A DNA stretch of 64,000 nucleotides from Apirhabdus apintestini (GTDB taxonomy: Bacteria; Pseudomonadota; Gammaproteobacteria; Enterobacterales; Enterobacteriaceae). Of this stretch, positions 20,114-30,817 are shown piece after piece (positions within the stretch are counted from its first letter, which is position 1; each line of letters begins with the position of its first letter). Under the pieces are notes generated by a model, which saw only the letters and a program-made list of their open reading frames with translations, made no database searches and had not been told where the DNA came from. The stretch spans positions 2,480,001 through 2,544,000 of the forward strand of contig CP138906.1 in assembly GCA_033977085.1 (NCBI GenBank), in the 5' to 3' direction. Both the position numbers and the translations under genes were made by a program.

Positions 20114-22585
20114 ATCTGATAATGGCGTGCGTCAGCCCGTCAGGCGACTTCATAGTTGCGCGACTTTTTTCCTTCGAAGCTGCCTTAGGGCGCGCGGCCA
20201 GTGCGTCAGGTGAGAATTCATCCACGTTAATGCTGTGCAGACGGCTGATTTCCGCTCGCTGTAAAATAGCGGCTTCTTCCTCATTAATCTGCCCGGCACT
20301 CAGCGCCGTGTGCGCCAGTTCATCCAGACGGGTAAACGGCAGCTGTTTATTCAGCGCTTTGCAAATCCGCTGGTGGATGGGCTCGGCGGCGATGACATCC
20401 ACCAGTGCCTGCTCCAGCATTCCGGCAGGATTATTCTCGCAGGGCGCCAGAAATTGGCCACGGCCAAGACGGGAGCGGGTAGCGGAAGGCGTCTGGAGAA
20501 GCCGTGCCAAAGCGCTATCTAATTTATCCGACGGCGGCAGGGCGCGGCGGCCTAGCGGAAACAGGATACAAGTCAGCGCACCGGCGACAAAACGATTAGG
20601 AAAGTTACGCAGCAAATCGCTGATTGCCCGTTCGGCCTGGAATAGAGCATCCTGCACGCCCCAGTGCAGTAATGGCAAATCGGCTTCATTGCGCCCTTCA
20701 TCCTCGTAGCGTTTTAATGCGGCAGAAGCGAGAAATGTCTGGCTAAGCACGTCGCCCAGCCGTGCGGAAATCCGCTCGCGTCGTTTCAGGCTGCCGCCCA
20801 ATACGGCCATGGCGACATCCGATAGCAGGGCCAGATTGGCGCTTAGCCGGTTGAGCCGCTGGTAATAATGGCGCGTGGCGTCGCGGGTCGGCGCGGCGCT
20901 GGTATGGCCGTTAGTCAGCCCCAGCCACAGGCTGCGCACGGTGTTGCTGCCAACGTGACCAATATGGCTGAACAGCAGTTTATCGAACGCGTCGGCGTCG
21001 TTATTTTGCGCGGCGGACATTTCATCCAGCACATAAGGATGGCAGCGGATTGCGCCCTGGCCGTAAATCATCATACTGCGGGTTAAAATATTTGCGCCCT
21101 CGACGGTGATAGCGATAGGCGCGCCCTGATATGCGCGGGCGAGAAAGTTGCTTTTACCCAGCATAATACCTTTGCCGCCGGCAATATCCATGGCGTCGAT
21201 AATCGCGCGCTGGCCGCGGTGAGTGCAGTGGTATTTGACGATTGCGGACAGTACCGCGGGTTTTTCACCCAGCATGATGCCATAGGTAATTAATGAAGCC
21301 GCGGCGTCCATCACATAGGTGTTGCCGGCAATGCGGGCTAAAGGCTCTTCAATCCCTTCCATTTTGCCGATAGACAGTTTGAACTGACGGCGGATGCGCG
21401 CGTAGGCGCCCGTCGCCAGCGCCAGGTTCTTCAGGCTGCCGGTGGCATTGGAGGGGAGCGTAATACCGCGCCCGACGGACAGGCACTCAACCAGCATGCG
21501 CCAGCCCTGGCCCGCCATTTTGGGGCCGCCGATAATATAATCAATGGGGACGAAAACATCTTTTCCGCGCGTAGGGCCATTCTGGAACGGGATGTTCGAC
21601 GGGAAGTGGCGCTTACCGATTTCCACACCGGGGGTGGCGGTAGGGATCAGCGCGCAGGTGATACCTGGCGCATCGTCGTCCCCTAGCAGGTGTTCCGGGT
21701 CATAGAGTTTAAATGCCAGACCGAGCACCGTGGCAATCGGTGCCAGCGTGATATAGCGCTTGTTCCAGGTCAGACGGAGGCCTAACGTTTGTTCGCCCTG
21801 CCAGAGCCCCATGCAGACAATGCCGGTGTCGGGAATGGCGCCCGCGTCGGAGCCGGCTTCCGGGCTGGTCAGGGCAAAACAAGGGATTTCTTCGCCGCGC
21901 GCCAGGCCGGGCAAATAGCGATCCTTTTGCGCCTCGGTGCCGTAATGCTGCAGCAATTCCCCGGCCCCAGCGAGTTAGGAACGCCGACGGTTATCGCTAA
22001 AATGCCGGATATCCCCGCCAGTTTTTGCAATACGCGCGCCTGCGCATAGGCTGAAAATTCCAGCCCGCCGTACTCTTTTTATGATCATCGCGAAAAAGCG
22101 ATGTTCTTTCAGGTAAGCCCAGAGTTCCGGGGGCAGATCGGCCATTTCATGCGTGATTTCGAAATCATTCGCCATACGGCAGGCTTCTTCAACCGGCCCA
22201 TCGAGAAACGCCTGTTCTTCCGCGCTCAGCTGCGGCTGGGGATAATTATGCAATTTACTCCAGTCGGGGTTCCCGCGGAATAAATCCCCTCCCACCAGGT
22301 GGTGCCCGCATCGATGGCCTCTTTCTCGGTGCGGGACATAGGCGGCATTACCTTACGGAAGGTGCGAAAGGCAGGGCCGGAAATAAACGCTTTACGCATT
22401 GCCGGTACATTGAGCGGTACCAGCACCAGAATAAGCGGCAGCAGCGTCCAGAAAGACCAAACGCCGCTGAGGGCGAGCAGCGCGGTCCATACCAGCAAAA
22501 TAACGCTACTGTAGATCAGATTAACGCGGTGCCAGAACAGGGCAGCGATTAGCACTACGGTAGCGAGAATACTTAGCATCATCAT
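20112..22585 (-). pseudogene. fadE: Acyl-CoA dehydrogenase FadE, frameshifted
   Basis: FadE catalyses the first step of aerobic fatty acid beta-oxidation. The N-terminus has membrane segments, as in Escherichia FadE, and the dehydrogenase core is recognisable (FALTSPEAGSDAGAIPDTG, WNKRYITLAPIATVLG). The frame changes near 22285, 22075 and 21970; the last 615 codons are in one frame to TAA at 20112. The corrected length of about 820 residues fits FadE (814). Divergent orientation to gmhA is as in Escherichia. Loss of beta-oxidation entry would fit a host-dependent life, if the indels are real. Confidence 0.92.
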
Positions 22586-22809
22586 ACAAGCGAGCCTTTT
22601 TGGTTTGAGGTCTGACCAGTTCTTCTTACTGTTGTAGTTAATACCTCGCTCATTAGCAAATTGTTTACATAATAATTACAATATCGCTCACATCCCGGCA
22701 GGCCAAAGGGGATATCCTTTTGGCTGCACGCGAGGCGGGGCTTCTCGCTACTCTTCGCGCTATCCGGTAAACTGCAACGTAAAATGAGTAACGCTGAAGG
22801 ATAAACCTT

Positions 22810-23392
22810 ATGTACCAGGATATGATTCGTAACGAACTTAACGAAGCGGCGGAAACGCTGGCGAATTTCTTGCAAGATGACGCCAATATTCATGCAATTC
22901 AGCGTGCGGCCGTTTTGCTGGCGGACAGCTTTAAAGCCGGGGAAAAGTGTTGTCATGCGGTAACGGCGGTTCACACTGTGACGCAATGCATTTTGCCGAA
23001 GAGTTGACCGGGCGTTTTCGTGAAAACCGTCCTGGCTATCCGGCGATTGCGATTTCCGATGTCAGCCATCTTTCCTGTGTGGGTAATGATTTCGGTTTTG
23101 ATTATGTTTTTCCCGCTACGTTGAAGCCGTAGGGCGCGAAGGCGATGTACTACTCGGCTTGTCGACTTCCGGAAATTCTGCCAACGTTATCAACGCCATT
23201 GAGGCCGCACACGTTAAGGGCATGAAAGTTATCGCGCTGACGGGCAAAGACGGTGGGAAAATCGCCGGCACCGCCGATATTGAAATCCGCGTGCCCCATT
23301 TTGGCTACGCCGATCGCATTCAGGAAATTCACATTAAAGTTATTCATATCCTGATGATGTTAATTGAGAAAGAGATGGTGAAAAAAGCGTAG
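22810..23392 (+). pseudogene. gmhA: Phosphoheptose isomerase GmhA (LpcA), two frameshifts
   Basis: GmhA converts sedoheptulose 7-phosphate to D-glycero-D-manno-heptose 7-phosphate for the lipopolysaccharide inner core. The SIS-domain sequence is clear: SCGNGGSHCDAMHFAEELTG, LLGLSTSGNSANVINAIEAA and the C-terminal HIKVIHILMMLIEKEM. Frames change near 22945 and at a T-run near 23107 (one T missing). The corrected length is about 193 residues, as in Escherichia. AAGGA precedes the ATG. If real, the break predicts heptose-less, deep-rough lipopolysaccharide. Confidence 0.93.
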
Positions 23393-23417
23393 CGGCGCTT
23401 AACTTTGGGGAGGAAGC

Positions 23418-24185
23418 ATGTGTGAATTGCTTGGCATGAGCGCCAATGTGCCGACGGACATTTGCTTTAGCTTTAGCGGGTTGGTTCTGCGCGGCGGGGG
23501 CACCGGCCCCCATAAAGACGGCTGGGGGATTACCTTTTATGAAGATAAAGGCTGCCGGACGTTTAAAGATCCACAGCCCAGCTTTAACTCCCCAATCGCG
23601 CGTCTGGTACAGGAGTATCCTATTAAGTCCCGGGCGGTGATTGCACATATTCGCCAGGCGAATCGCGGCAAAGTCGCGCTGGAGAACACGCATCCCTTTA
23701 CCCGCGAGCCGTGGGGCCGAAACTGGACATACGCGCACAACGGTCAGTTACGCGGTTATCGCGCGCTGGAAACTGGCACCTTTCGCCCGGTAGGCGAGAC
23801 TGACAGCGAGTATGCGTTTTGCTGGTTGCTACATCGGCTCACCCAGCGCTATCCCAGAACGCCGGGAAATATGGCGGCAGTATTTCGTTTTGTGGCGGCT
23901 CAGGCGCGGGGGCTGCGTGAAAAAGGCGTGTTTAACATGCTGTTATCGGACGGGCGCTATATCATGGCGTTTTGTTCGACCCGGTTATACTGGATAACCC
24001 GCCGCGCGCCGTTTGGCGTGGCGAAGCTGCTGGATAAGGACGTTGAGATTGATTTTCAACGGGAAACCACGCCCAACGATGTGGTTTCCGTAATTGCCAC
24101 CCAGCCGCTAACCGGCAATGAAGACTGGCAGCAGATTGCGCCGGGTGACTGGGCGCTATTTTGCCTGGGTGAACGTATAGTTTGA
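23418..24185 (+). CDS. yafJ: Class II glutamine amidotransferase YafJ
   Basis: 255 residues, the same length as Escherichia YafJ. The N-terminal Cys2 (MCELLGM) is the nucleophile of class II glutamine amidotransferases; GGGTGPHKDGWGITFYED and ENTHPFTREPWG line the Ntn-hydrolase fold. GGGGAGGAAGC stands before the ATG. The biochemical substrate is not settled. The frame is intact. The 3' end is antisense to the yafK end: the natural yafK stop at 24156 lies inside yafJ. Confidence 0.93.
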   Translation: MCELLGMSANVPTDICFSFSGLVLRGGGTGPHKDGWGITFYEDKGCRTFKDPQPSFNSPIARLVQEYPIKSRAVIAHIRQANRGKVALENTHPFTREPWGRNWTYAHNGQLRGYRALETGTFRPVGETDSEYAFCWLLHRLTQRYPRTPGNMAAVFRFVAAQARGLREKGVFNMLLSDGRYIMAFCSTRLYWITRRAPFGVAKLLDKDVEIDFQRETTPNDVVSVIATQPLTGNEDWQQIAPGDWALFCLGERIV

Positions 24186-24906
24186 GGCGAGCTCGCGGCT
24201 GCTGCAGCAGGCCGCCGCTCTGGCTTGTCGGGCGGGTATTCACCACATATTGCCCATTTTGCACGCTGACCACGGGCGGTTCTTTATGCGCCATAAAATA
24301 GTCATAGCCCGGTTTTAGCTGCTGCCAAAAATCTGCATAGTACGACCGCTGGTGGCGCTTCATATTGGCGTCGGTCATACGGAAGGGATAAATGCTTACC
24401 GGCACGCGCGATTGCCCGAATACCAGGGCGCCGGTGACAAACTGGAAAATCTCGTCGATGCCGCCATCGGTCATGGCGTAGCAGCCAACGGACACGCAGG
24501 CGCCGTGGATCATCAGGTATTTGCCGTCATACCCGTGCTCACGATCGTATTGGTTAGGAAACCCGATATTAATCGCTTTATAAAAGCGGCTGTCAGGTTT
24601 GAGCTGGTTGCGCCCGACGTTGTAAAACCCTTCCGGACTTTTAAAATCACCCTGGCGCCGTTTGGGGCCGAGGCCGCCTGAGTAATTACAAATATTGTAG
24701 CTGCGCATTAATTCATATTTTTCGCCGCTCTTAACCCATAGCTCAAGGGTGCGCTCTTCTTTAAAGATTTGGATATAAACCGGTAACCCCATGAACTGCT
24801 GCTTATTCTGCACGGAAGGCGCCGCGCTGGCATTATTGCCCAGCAGACCTGCCCACGAGACGCAGGGAATCAGAAAGATCGCAATCAAAAGTGCGATTTT
24901 ACGCAT
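24156..24906 (-). pseudogene. yafK: L,D-transpeptidase-fold protein YafK (DpaA/LdtF), 3' frameshift
   Basis: YafK/DpaA is a YkuD-fold enzyme that releases Braun's lipoprotein from peptidoglycan in Escherichia. A signal peptide (MRKIALLIAIFLIPCVSWA) and the catalytic region MIHGACVSVGCYAMTD (His, then SxGC with the active Cys) are intact. Near 24200 the frame is displaced. The natural C-terminus (ELASNYTFTQAK, stop at 24156-24158) is in another frame, while the present frame runs on to 23962, antisense to yafJ, adding a foreign tail of about 80 residues. The catalytic domain is unaffected, so the product may still be active. Confidence 0.88.
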
Positions 24907-25254
24907 ACTACTATTTCCTTGATAAAACGATAACGAATAGGGCGAAGCGACGTATGGCTTCCAAAATCGGAATCGTCTGGAAGCTGGCGCTCACATTATC
25001 ACCGCCGTTAATTTTCGCAAGTGCGGCGCGCGGCTTTTTTCAACTGCGCGACGGTGATATCGCATTTTGACCCGCTTTAGCGGTGAAAGTTTATCGTCAG
25101 CGAGTATGTAGTGTAAGCGCTTCTCCGGCGAGCGCTCAGACCGTACTTAATGCTGGCGGGAAACGGCGGTCGTACGCCGTGGGCACGAAACGCATTGGAT
25201 TGCCGCCCCGGGTTTTGGTTATACTGTATGGGTATACAGTTTAACTGGTCGCCT
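24907..25254. other. Intergenic region between yafK and dinB
   Basis: A 348-base region between divergent genes. Apart from the LexA box next to dinB nothing is recognised; the genes found here in Escherichia (yafL, yafM and others) are absent. Confidence 0.6.
25222..25241 (+). promoter_or_regulatory. LexA (SOS) box upstream of dinB
   Basis: TACTG, ten bases (TATGGGTATA), then CAGTT: CTG-N10-CAG spacing matches the LexA operator. It ends 13 bases before the dinB ATG, as expected for an SOS-controlled polymerase gene. Confidence 0.93.
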
Positions 25255-26309
25255 ATGCGTAAAATTATTCATATTGATATGGACTGCTTTTATGCGGCCG
25301 TGGAAATGCGCGATAACCCCGCGCTGAGCGCGGTTCCTCTCGCTATTGGCGGCAGCCGTGAGCGGCGCGGTGTCATTAGCACGGCGAACTATCCGGCGCG
25401 CAAATTTGGCGTGCGCAGCGCTATGCCTACGGCAACGGCGCTGAAACTCTGTCCTCATCTCACATTATTACCCGGTCGCTTTGAAACATACCGGGATATT
25501 TCGCAGCAGATCCACGCTATTTTACGCCGCTATACCGATATGATTGAGCCGGTGTCGCTGGATGAAGCCTATCTGGATGTCACCGACAGCGCGCTGTGTC
25601 ACGGCTCGGCGACGTTAATGGCCAAAGAGATTCGGGATACTATTCATCGCGAGCTGGCGCTAACCGCCTCGGCGGGCATTGCGCCCGTGAAATTTCTGGC
25701 TAAAATCGCCTCCGATCTGAATAAGCCAAACGGTCAATACGTTATTACTCCCCAGTCTATCCCGGGGTTTCTCTCCACGCTGGCGCTGGAGAAAATTCCG
25801 GGGTAGGGAAAGTCACCGCCACCCGGCTTGAAACCATGGGGCTGCGCACCTGCGCCGACGTGCAGCGCGCAGACCTGGCGCTGTTACTGAAAACATTTGG
25901 TAAAGCAGGGCGCATGATATGGGAGCGCAGCCAGGGTATCGATGAACGCGAGGTTCAGCGCGACAGGTTGCGAAAGTCCATTGGCGTGGAGCGGACGCTT
26001 GCCGAAGATATCCACCACTGGCCGGCGTGCGAGGCGCTGATTGAACAATTATATCCGGAGCTGGAAAGGCGACTGATGAAGGTGCAGCCTGATTTATTAA
26101 TCACCCGCCAGGGCATCAAACTGAAGTTTCATGATTTTCAGCTGACAACCCAGGAACACGTTTGGCCGCGCCTGAATAAAGACGACCTCATCGCCACGGC
26201 CAGAGAAGCCTGGGATAACAGGCGAGCGGGGCGGGGCGTCAGGCTGGTTGGTCTGCATGTAACCCTGCTCGACCCACGGCTGGAGCGCCAGCTTGTGCTC
26301 GGCTGGTAA
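25255..26309 (+). pseudogene. dinB: DNA polymerase IV DinB, one frameshift
   Basis: DinB is the Y-family translesion polymerase. The start MRKIIHIDMDCFYAAVEM matches the family and rules out the longer upstream frame. Catalytic acidic residues are visible in IDMDCF and in LSLDEAYLDVT. The frame breaks at 25800-25806: CCGGGGTAGGG where CCGGGGGTAGGG would continue KIPGVGKVT. The C-terminal little-finger domain (ERSQGIDEREV, QTTQEHVWPRLNK-like stretch) follows to TAA at 26309. Loss of one G in a run explains everything. The LexA box upstream is intact. Confidence 0.93.
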
Positions 26310-26349
26310 ACCTGCGGCCTAACGTTTGCACTGTGGTGTGCTATAAACG

Positions 26350-26380
26350 ACGGGGCCGCCTCAACAAAGGGCGGCCCCGT
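26350..26380. terminator. Bidirectional hairpin between dinB and pepD
   Basis: An 11-bp GC-rich stem (ACGGGGCCGCC / GGCGGCCCCGT) with a 9-base loop lies between two convergent genes. T-runs are weak on both sides. Confidence 0.7.
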
Positions 26381-26417
26381 TAGCGCGTAAGCGCCCGTCT
26401 ATCAGGCGCTGTGCGGT

Positions 26418-27873
26418 TTATTTCTCCGGAATGGCTTTTAACAGCTCCGTCAGCAGCGTCCAGTACTGCCCGACGCTTGCAATATGCACCTGCTCATCCG
26501 GAGAATGCGGGCCGGTAATCGTGGGGCCAATCGACACCATGTCCATCTCCGGATACGGTTTTTGAACAGCCCGCACTCCAGCCCGGCGTGAATAACCATG
26601 ATGTTCGGCGTTTTGTTAAACAGCTTCTGGTAAGTCTCACGCACTAAATGCATCACCGGCGAGTGCTCATCCGGCTGCCAGCCCGGGTAGCTGCCCTTCG
26701 GCGTTGTTTTCGCGCCGGCGAACTGCCCCAGCGACGTCAGCGTGCTCACTACCGCCTCTTTCCCGCTATCAACCAGCGAGCGGATCAGGCAGATAATTTC
26801 GATATTCTGTTCCGCCGTGGTCACGACGCCGACGTTCAGCGAGGTTTCGACCACGCCTTTGGCGACGTCAGAGTTGCGGATGACGCCGTTTGGTGTGGCA
26901 TTGAGCAAATTGAGAAACGCGTCGCGGCTATTAGCGCACAGCGGGGCCAGCGTGCCGGTAGTGGCTTCCAGCTGCAGCGTGATGTTTTTTCAACTGCGCC
27001 CAATTCATTGTGCAAAATTGCCTGGAACGCATTAACGCGCGCGCGCAGGGCGTCTATGTGTTCCGGGGCAACCGCAAGCGTAGCAAAGGCTTCACGCGGG
27101 ATTGCGTTACGCAGCGTGCCGCCGCTGAAATCGATCACGCGCAGATCCAGTTCGCGCGCCTGGTCGCTTAAAAAGCGCGCCAGCAATTTATTCGCATTGC
27201 CAAGCCCGAAGTGAATATCGGCACCGGAATGGCCGCCTTTTAGCCCTTTAAGCGTCAGTTTTAGCGTTGCGAAACCAGCCGGCAGCGCTTCACGCGTTAC
27301 GGCGAGGGTCGAGATAAAATCGATGCCGCCGGCGCAGCCCATATAAATCTCGCCTTCCTCTTCGGAATCGGTATTAATCAGAATTTCCGACTGTAACCAT
27401 CCGCTTTGCAGACCGAATGCGCCTTCCATTCCGACTTCTTCCGTCATGGTGAGCAGCACTTCCAGCGGGCCATGCTGCACGCTGTCGTCAGCCAGCACCG
27501 CCAGCGCGGACGCCATACCGATACCGTTATCCGCGCCAAGAGTGGTGCCGCGCGCCTTTACCCATTCTCCGTCAATCCAGGGTTGAATCGGATCGGTAGC
27601 AAAGTCGTGAACGGTATCGTTATTTTTCTGCGGAACCATGTCCAGATGCGCCTGCAGCGCGACGGGTTTGCGGTTTTCCATGCCGGACGTTGCCGCTTTA
27701 CGGATCAGGATATTGCCGACGCCGTCTCGCTCGACGAACAGTCCCTTCTCTTTAGCCCACGATATAATATGCCGGGCAAGCGCTTCTTCATGATAAGAGG
27801 GATGGGGAATCGCACAGATATCGGCGAAAATATTCCACAGTGGCTGCGGGGAGAGTTGAGACAATTCAGACAA
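26418..27873 (-). pseudogene. pepD: Aminoacyl-histidine dipeptidase PepD, two frameshifts
   Basis: PepD is a di-zinc M20 peptidase that splits Xaa-His dipeptides. I take the TTG at 27873 as start because AAGGAG lies eight bases upstream and the protein then begins SELSQLSPQPLW as in Escherichia. Metal-site regions are visible: LQAHLDMVPQKN, TLGADNGIGMA, MTEEVGMEGAFG, INTDSEEEGEIYMGCAGG. Frames change near 26985 (T6 run) and 26560 (T-run). The natural C-terminus reads to TAA at 26418-26420. Both breaks are homopolymer indels. Confidence 0.92.
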
Positions 27874-28123
27874 AATGCGTCTCCTTGACGACGACCAGCA
27901 AAGTTGCGGGCACAGGGTTACAGAATAAGAATGCGCCACGGAAAAATCCCGGGCGAGGCGCTGAGGATATCATTTTCTCCGGCTTCATGGAGCATAAAAG
28001 CCTAAAAAGCGTTCCCTTACCCGCGCGGCACTGGTTTTTGCCGGCCCAGACCTCTATAATTTCGCGCAACCTATTTCCCCTTGAACACTTTTTAAGCCGT
28101 TATCACTGGCTGGGACACTTCAC

Positions 28124-28582
28124 ATGAGCGAAAAATACGTTGTCACCTGGGACATGCTGCAGATTCACGCCCGTAAACTGGCGAACCGCCTGCTGCCTGC
28201 GGAGCAGTGGAAAGGGATTATCGCCGTGAGCCGCGGTGGGCTGGTCCCTGCAGCGCTGCTGGCGCGTGAATTGGGCATTCGCCACGTTGATACCGTTTGT
28301 ATTTCCAGCTATGACCATGACAACCAGCGCGAAATGAAAATCCTTAAGCGTGCGGAAGGCGACGGCGAAGGTTTTATTGTCATTGATGATTTAGTCGATA
28401 CCGGCGGTACTGCGGTTGCGATTCGTGAAATGTATCCCAAAGCCCATTTCATTACTATTTTCGCCAAACCGGCCGGTAAGCCGCTGGTGGATGATTATGA
28501 AATCGATATTCCGCAAGACACATGGATTGAGCAGCCCTGGGATATGGGCGTCGCGTTTGTGCCGCCGCTGGCGGGACGTTAA
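28124..28582 (+). CDS. gpt: Xanthine-guanine phosphoribosyltransferase Gpt
   Basis: 152 residues, intact. The PRPP-binding motif is FIVIDDLVDTGGTA; AVSRGGLVPAALLARELGIR forms the loop near the purine site. It salvages guanine and xanthine to nucleotides at the membrane face. Length and order (pepD divergent, frsA downstream) equal Escherichia. A strong terminator follows 25 bases after the stop. A working purine salvage enzyme among broken neighbours suggests selection. Confidence 0.95.
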   Translation: MSEKYVVTWDMLQIHARKLANRLLPAEQWKGIIAVSRGGLVPAALLARELGIRHVDTVCISSYDHDNQREMKILKRAEGDGEGFIVIDDLVDTGGTAVAIREMYPKAHFITIFAKPAGKPLVDDYEIDIPQDTWIEQPWDMGVAFVPPLAGR

Positions 28583-28928
28583 TCGCAGCGCTGCGACTCA
28601 TTCTGTAAACCCGGCCCCAGCCCGGGTTTTTTATTGCCTGCCATCAACCGCATTCTGTAAATCTGTTCTTCTCATTGCGCTTTTTAGTGTGCTTTGGCGG
28701 CGCCTTTGGCCGGTAAGGGTTAGCGTTTTCCGGGCGCACAAAAAGGCCATTCGTCCGTTTCTCAGAAACACCCTGCCGCCGGGATTACAGCGCCGGGCGC
28801 GATATCCCGCTCATAGAGGTCGACACATTTTTTCTGCAATCCCTGCGCTTGCCACGGGCACCGGTTTGTTTTCTTTGCGCGCGCGTAGCGTACAATACCG
28901 GGCAGTGACTTTTAGGGAGAAAACCGCG
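28583..28928. other. Intergenic region gpt-frsA
   Basis: It contains the gpt terminator and presumably the frsA promoter. No gene is seen; the upstream extension of the frsA frame (from 28416) overlaps gpt and has no ribosome site. Confidence 0.6.
28607..28633 (+). terminator. Rho-independent terminator after gpt
   Basis: Stem ACCCGG / CCGGGT around CCCCAGC, followed by a T-run (TTTTTTATT). Confidence 0.88.
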
Positions 28929-30179
28929 ATGCCGCAGAGCAACCTCAGCGAGGAGTTATTTAAGCCGCATTTTAAACACCCCGAAACCTCCACTTTAATC
29001 CGGCGGGCGCACCATCACGCCACTGCTCCGCTGCAGTCGGCGCTTGATGGGCGTACCGACAGCCGCTGGTATCGCCTGATTAACCGCCTGCTATGGGTTT
29101 GGCGCGGCGTTAGTCCGCTCGATATTCTGGATGTCGAAGCGCGAATAGCCACCTGCGAAGCCGCGCGCAGTAATGATGCGCTTCTTGATTCCGTTATCGG
29201 CTATCGCAGCGGTAACTGGGTTTATGAATGGTCACATCAGGCTATGCTGTGGCAGCAGCGTGCCGCTCAGCAGCCCGATGAGGCGCGGTGTGGCGCCGAT
29301 TGGCTGGCGGCTGCGAATTTATACAGCATTGCTGCCTATCCGTATTTGAAAGGCGATACGCTGGCGGAACAGGCGCAGGCGCTGGCTAATCGCGCTTATG
29401 AAGAGGCGGCCAGCAAACTGTCCGGCGAACTGCGCGAGCTTCAGTTTCCCACGCCCGATGGCGGTCAGGTCACCGGCTTCCTGCATGTACCTAAAGGCGC
29501 TAAAGGGCCGCACCCGGTGGTGTTAATGTGCGGCGGGCTGGATACGCTTCAGAGCGACTTTTATCCTCTGTTTGAGCGCTACCTCGCGCCTGCGGGCATT
29601 GCGATGCTCACTATCGACATGCCTTCAGTGGGATTCTCGTCAAAATGGAAACTGACTCAGGATTCCAGTTTATTGCACCAGTGCGTGCTTCAGGCGCTGG
29701 TAAATGTTCCTTGGGTAGATCATACGCGCGTGGCGGCGTTCGGCTTTCGCTTTGGCGCCAACGTGGCCGTGCGTCTGGCTTATCTGGAAGCGCCGCGATT
29801 GCGGGCGGTGGCCTGCCTGGGGCCAGTGGTGCACGCGCTGATGTGCGAGCCTGCGCGGCAACACAATGTGCCGGATATGTATATTGATGTTTTGGCCAGC
29901 CGGCTGGGGATGCAGGATGTTTCCGATAGCGCACTCAGCGTGGAATTACAGCGTTATTCGCTAAAAATGCAGGGGTTATTGGGGCGGCGCTGCCCGGTGC
30001 CGATGCTATCGGGGTACTGGCGCAACGATCCGTTTAGCCCGGAAGACGAGTCGCGGTTAATTGCCTCGTCTTCGGCAGACGGCAAGGCGCTGGAGATTGC
30101 GACCGCGCCGCTATACGCAGGCTTTGATCGCGCTTTGAAACAGATTGTTAGCTGGATGGCTAAACGCCTTAATGGGTAA
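28929..30179 (+). CDS. frsA: Esterase FrsA (YafA)
   Basis: 416 residues, near the 414 of Escherichia FrsA. ATG 28929 has AGGGAGAAA upstream. The N-terminal part (SEELFKPHFKHPETSTLIRR) and the alpha/beta-hydrolase core (VVLMCGGLDTLQSDFYPLFE, AAFGFRFGANVAVRLA) are typical; the position of the usual nucleophile is occupied by Phe-Arg-Phe-Gly (GFRFG), as in known FrsA. It was first described as binding unphosphorylated EIIA-Glc and affecting fermentation; its true enzymatic role is debated. The frame is intact. Confidence 0.93.
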   Translation: MPQSNLSEELFKPHFKHPETSTLIRRAHHHATAPLQSALDGRTDSRWYRLINRLLWVWRGVSPLDILDVEARIATCEAARSNDALLDSVIGYRSGNWVYEWSHQAMLWQQRAAQQPDEARCGADWLAAANLYSIAAYPYLKGDTLAEQAQALANRAYEEAASKLSGELRELQFPTPDGGQVTGFLHVPKGAKGPHPVVLMCGGLDTLQSDFYPLFERYLAPAGIAMLTIDMPSVGFSSKWKLTQDSSLLHQCVLQALVNVPWVDHTRVAAFGFRFGANVAVRLAYLEAPRLRAVACLGPVVHALMCEPARQHNVPDMYIDVLASRLGMQDVSDSALSVELQRYSLKMQGLLGRRCPVPMLSGYWRNDPFSPEDESRLIASSSADGKALEIATAPLYAGFDRALKQIVSWMAKRLNG

Positions 30180-30416
30180 CGACGCCGCTGTGCCAGCCGG
30201 CATTGCGAACGCCAGTTCAGCGCCGGCTGCGTTAAAGCCACAGCGCACGCGGGGCGGGCTACTGTGCCGGCTCCCGGCGCTGGCGGTAGAAAAGTGATGT
30301 AAGGCGGCCAGGCAGGCCTGCGAACACTAGCGGAAATTTAAACAGAAAAAATTACGCGAAAAATGGCGAAATCGCCAGTCTCTGCTAAATAAAATGCTTC
30401 ATAACAGGAGATCGCG

Positions 30417-30817
30417 ATGACGTTACCAACTGGATATCCAAAAAGTCGGCTGATTAAGAAGTTTGCCGCGCTCGGCCCCTATATTCGGGAAGAGCAGTGT
30501 GATGACAGCGGATTCTTTTTGATTGCCTGGCCGTTTGCGTCAATGTAAAGCCTGCGCCGGAAGAACGTGAGTTTTGGGGCTGGTGGATGGAAGTAACGCC
30601 GCAGGACCGGCATTTTTACTACACCTGGCATTTTGGATTATTCAATAAACAGGGCTCATGGCAGCGGGAAACCATTAAAGATAGCGCGGTAGAAGCCAGA
30701 GTGACCGATGCGCTACGTAATTTTCATGAGCGTTTTCAGGCGCTGCTACATTCGCTGGATCTTGAACTGTTGCCCGCCGAGGGCTTTGTTGAGCAACCGG
30801 TAAAACTGCGCGCCTGA
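30417..30817 (+). pseudogene. crl: Sigma-S assembly factor Crl, one frameshift
   Basis: Crl promotes binding of sigma-S to RNA polymerase. From ATG 30417 the protein reads TLPTGYPKSRLIKKFAALGP and YIREEQCDDSG, then a T-run near 30520 is one T short. The natural continuation (FFDCLAVCVNVKPAPEEREF, WGWWMEV) reads in the next frame to 30817. With the T restored the gene encodes 133 residues, exactly the family length. Confidence 0.92.

Noticed and set aside
28416..28928. Longer N-terminus for frsA overlapping gpt
   Set aside because: FrsA homology begins at 28929 with a good ribosome site, and the extension crosses the gpt terminator.
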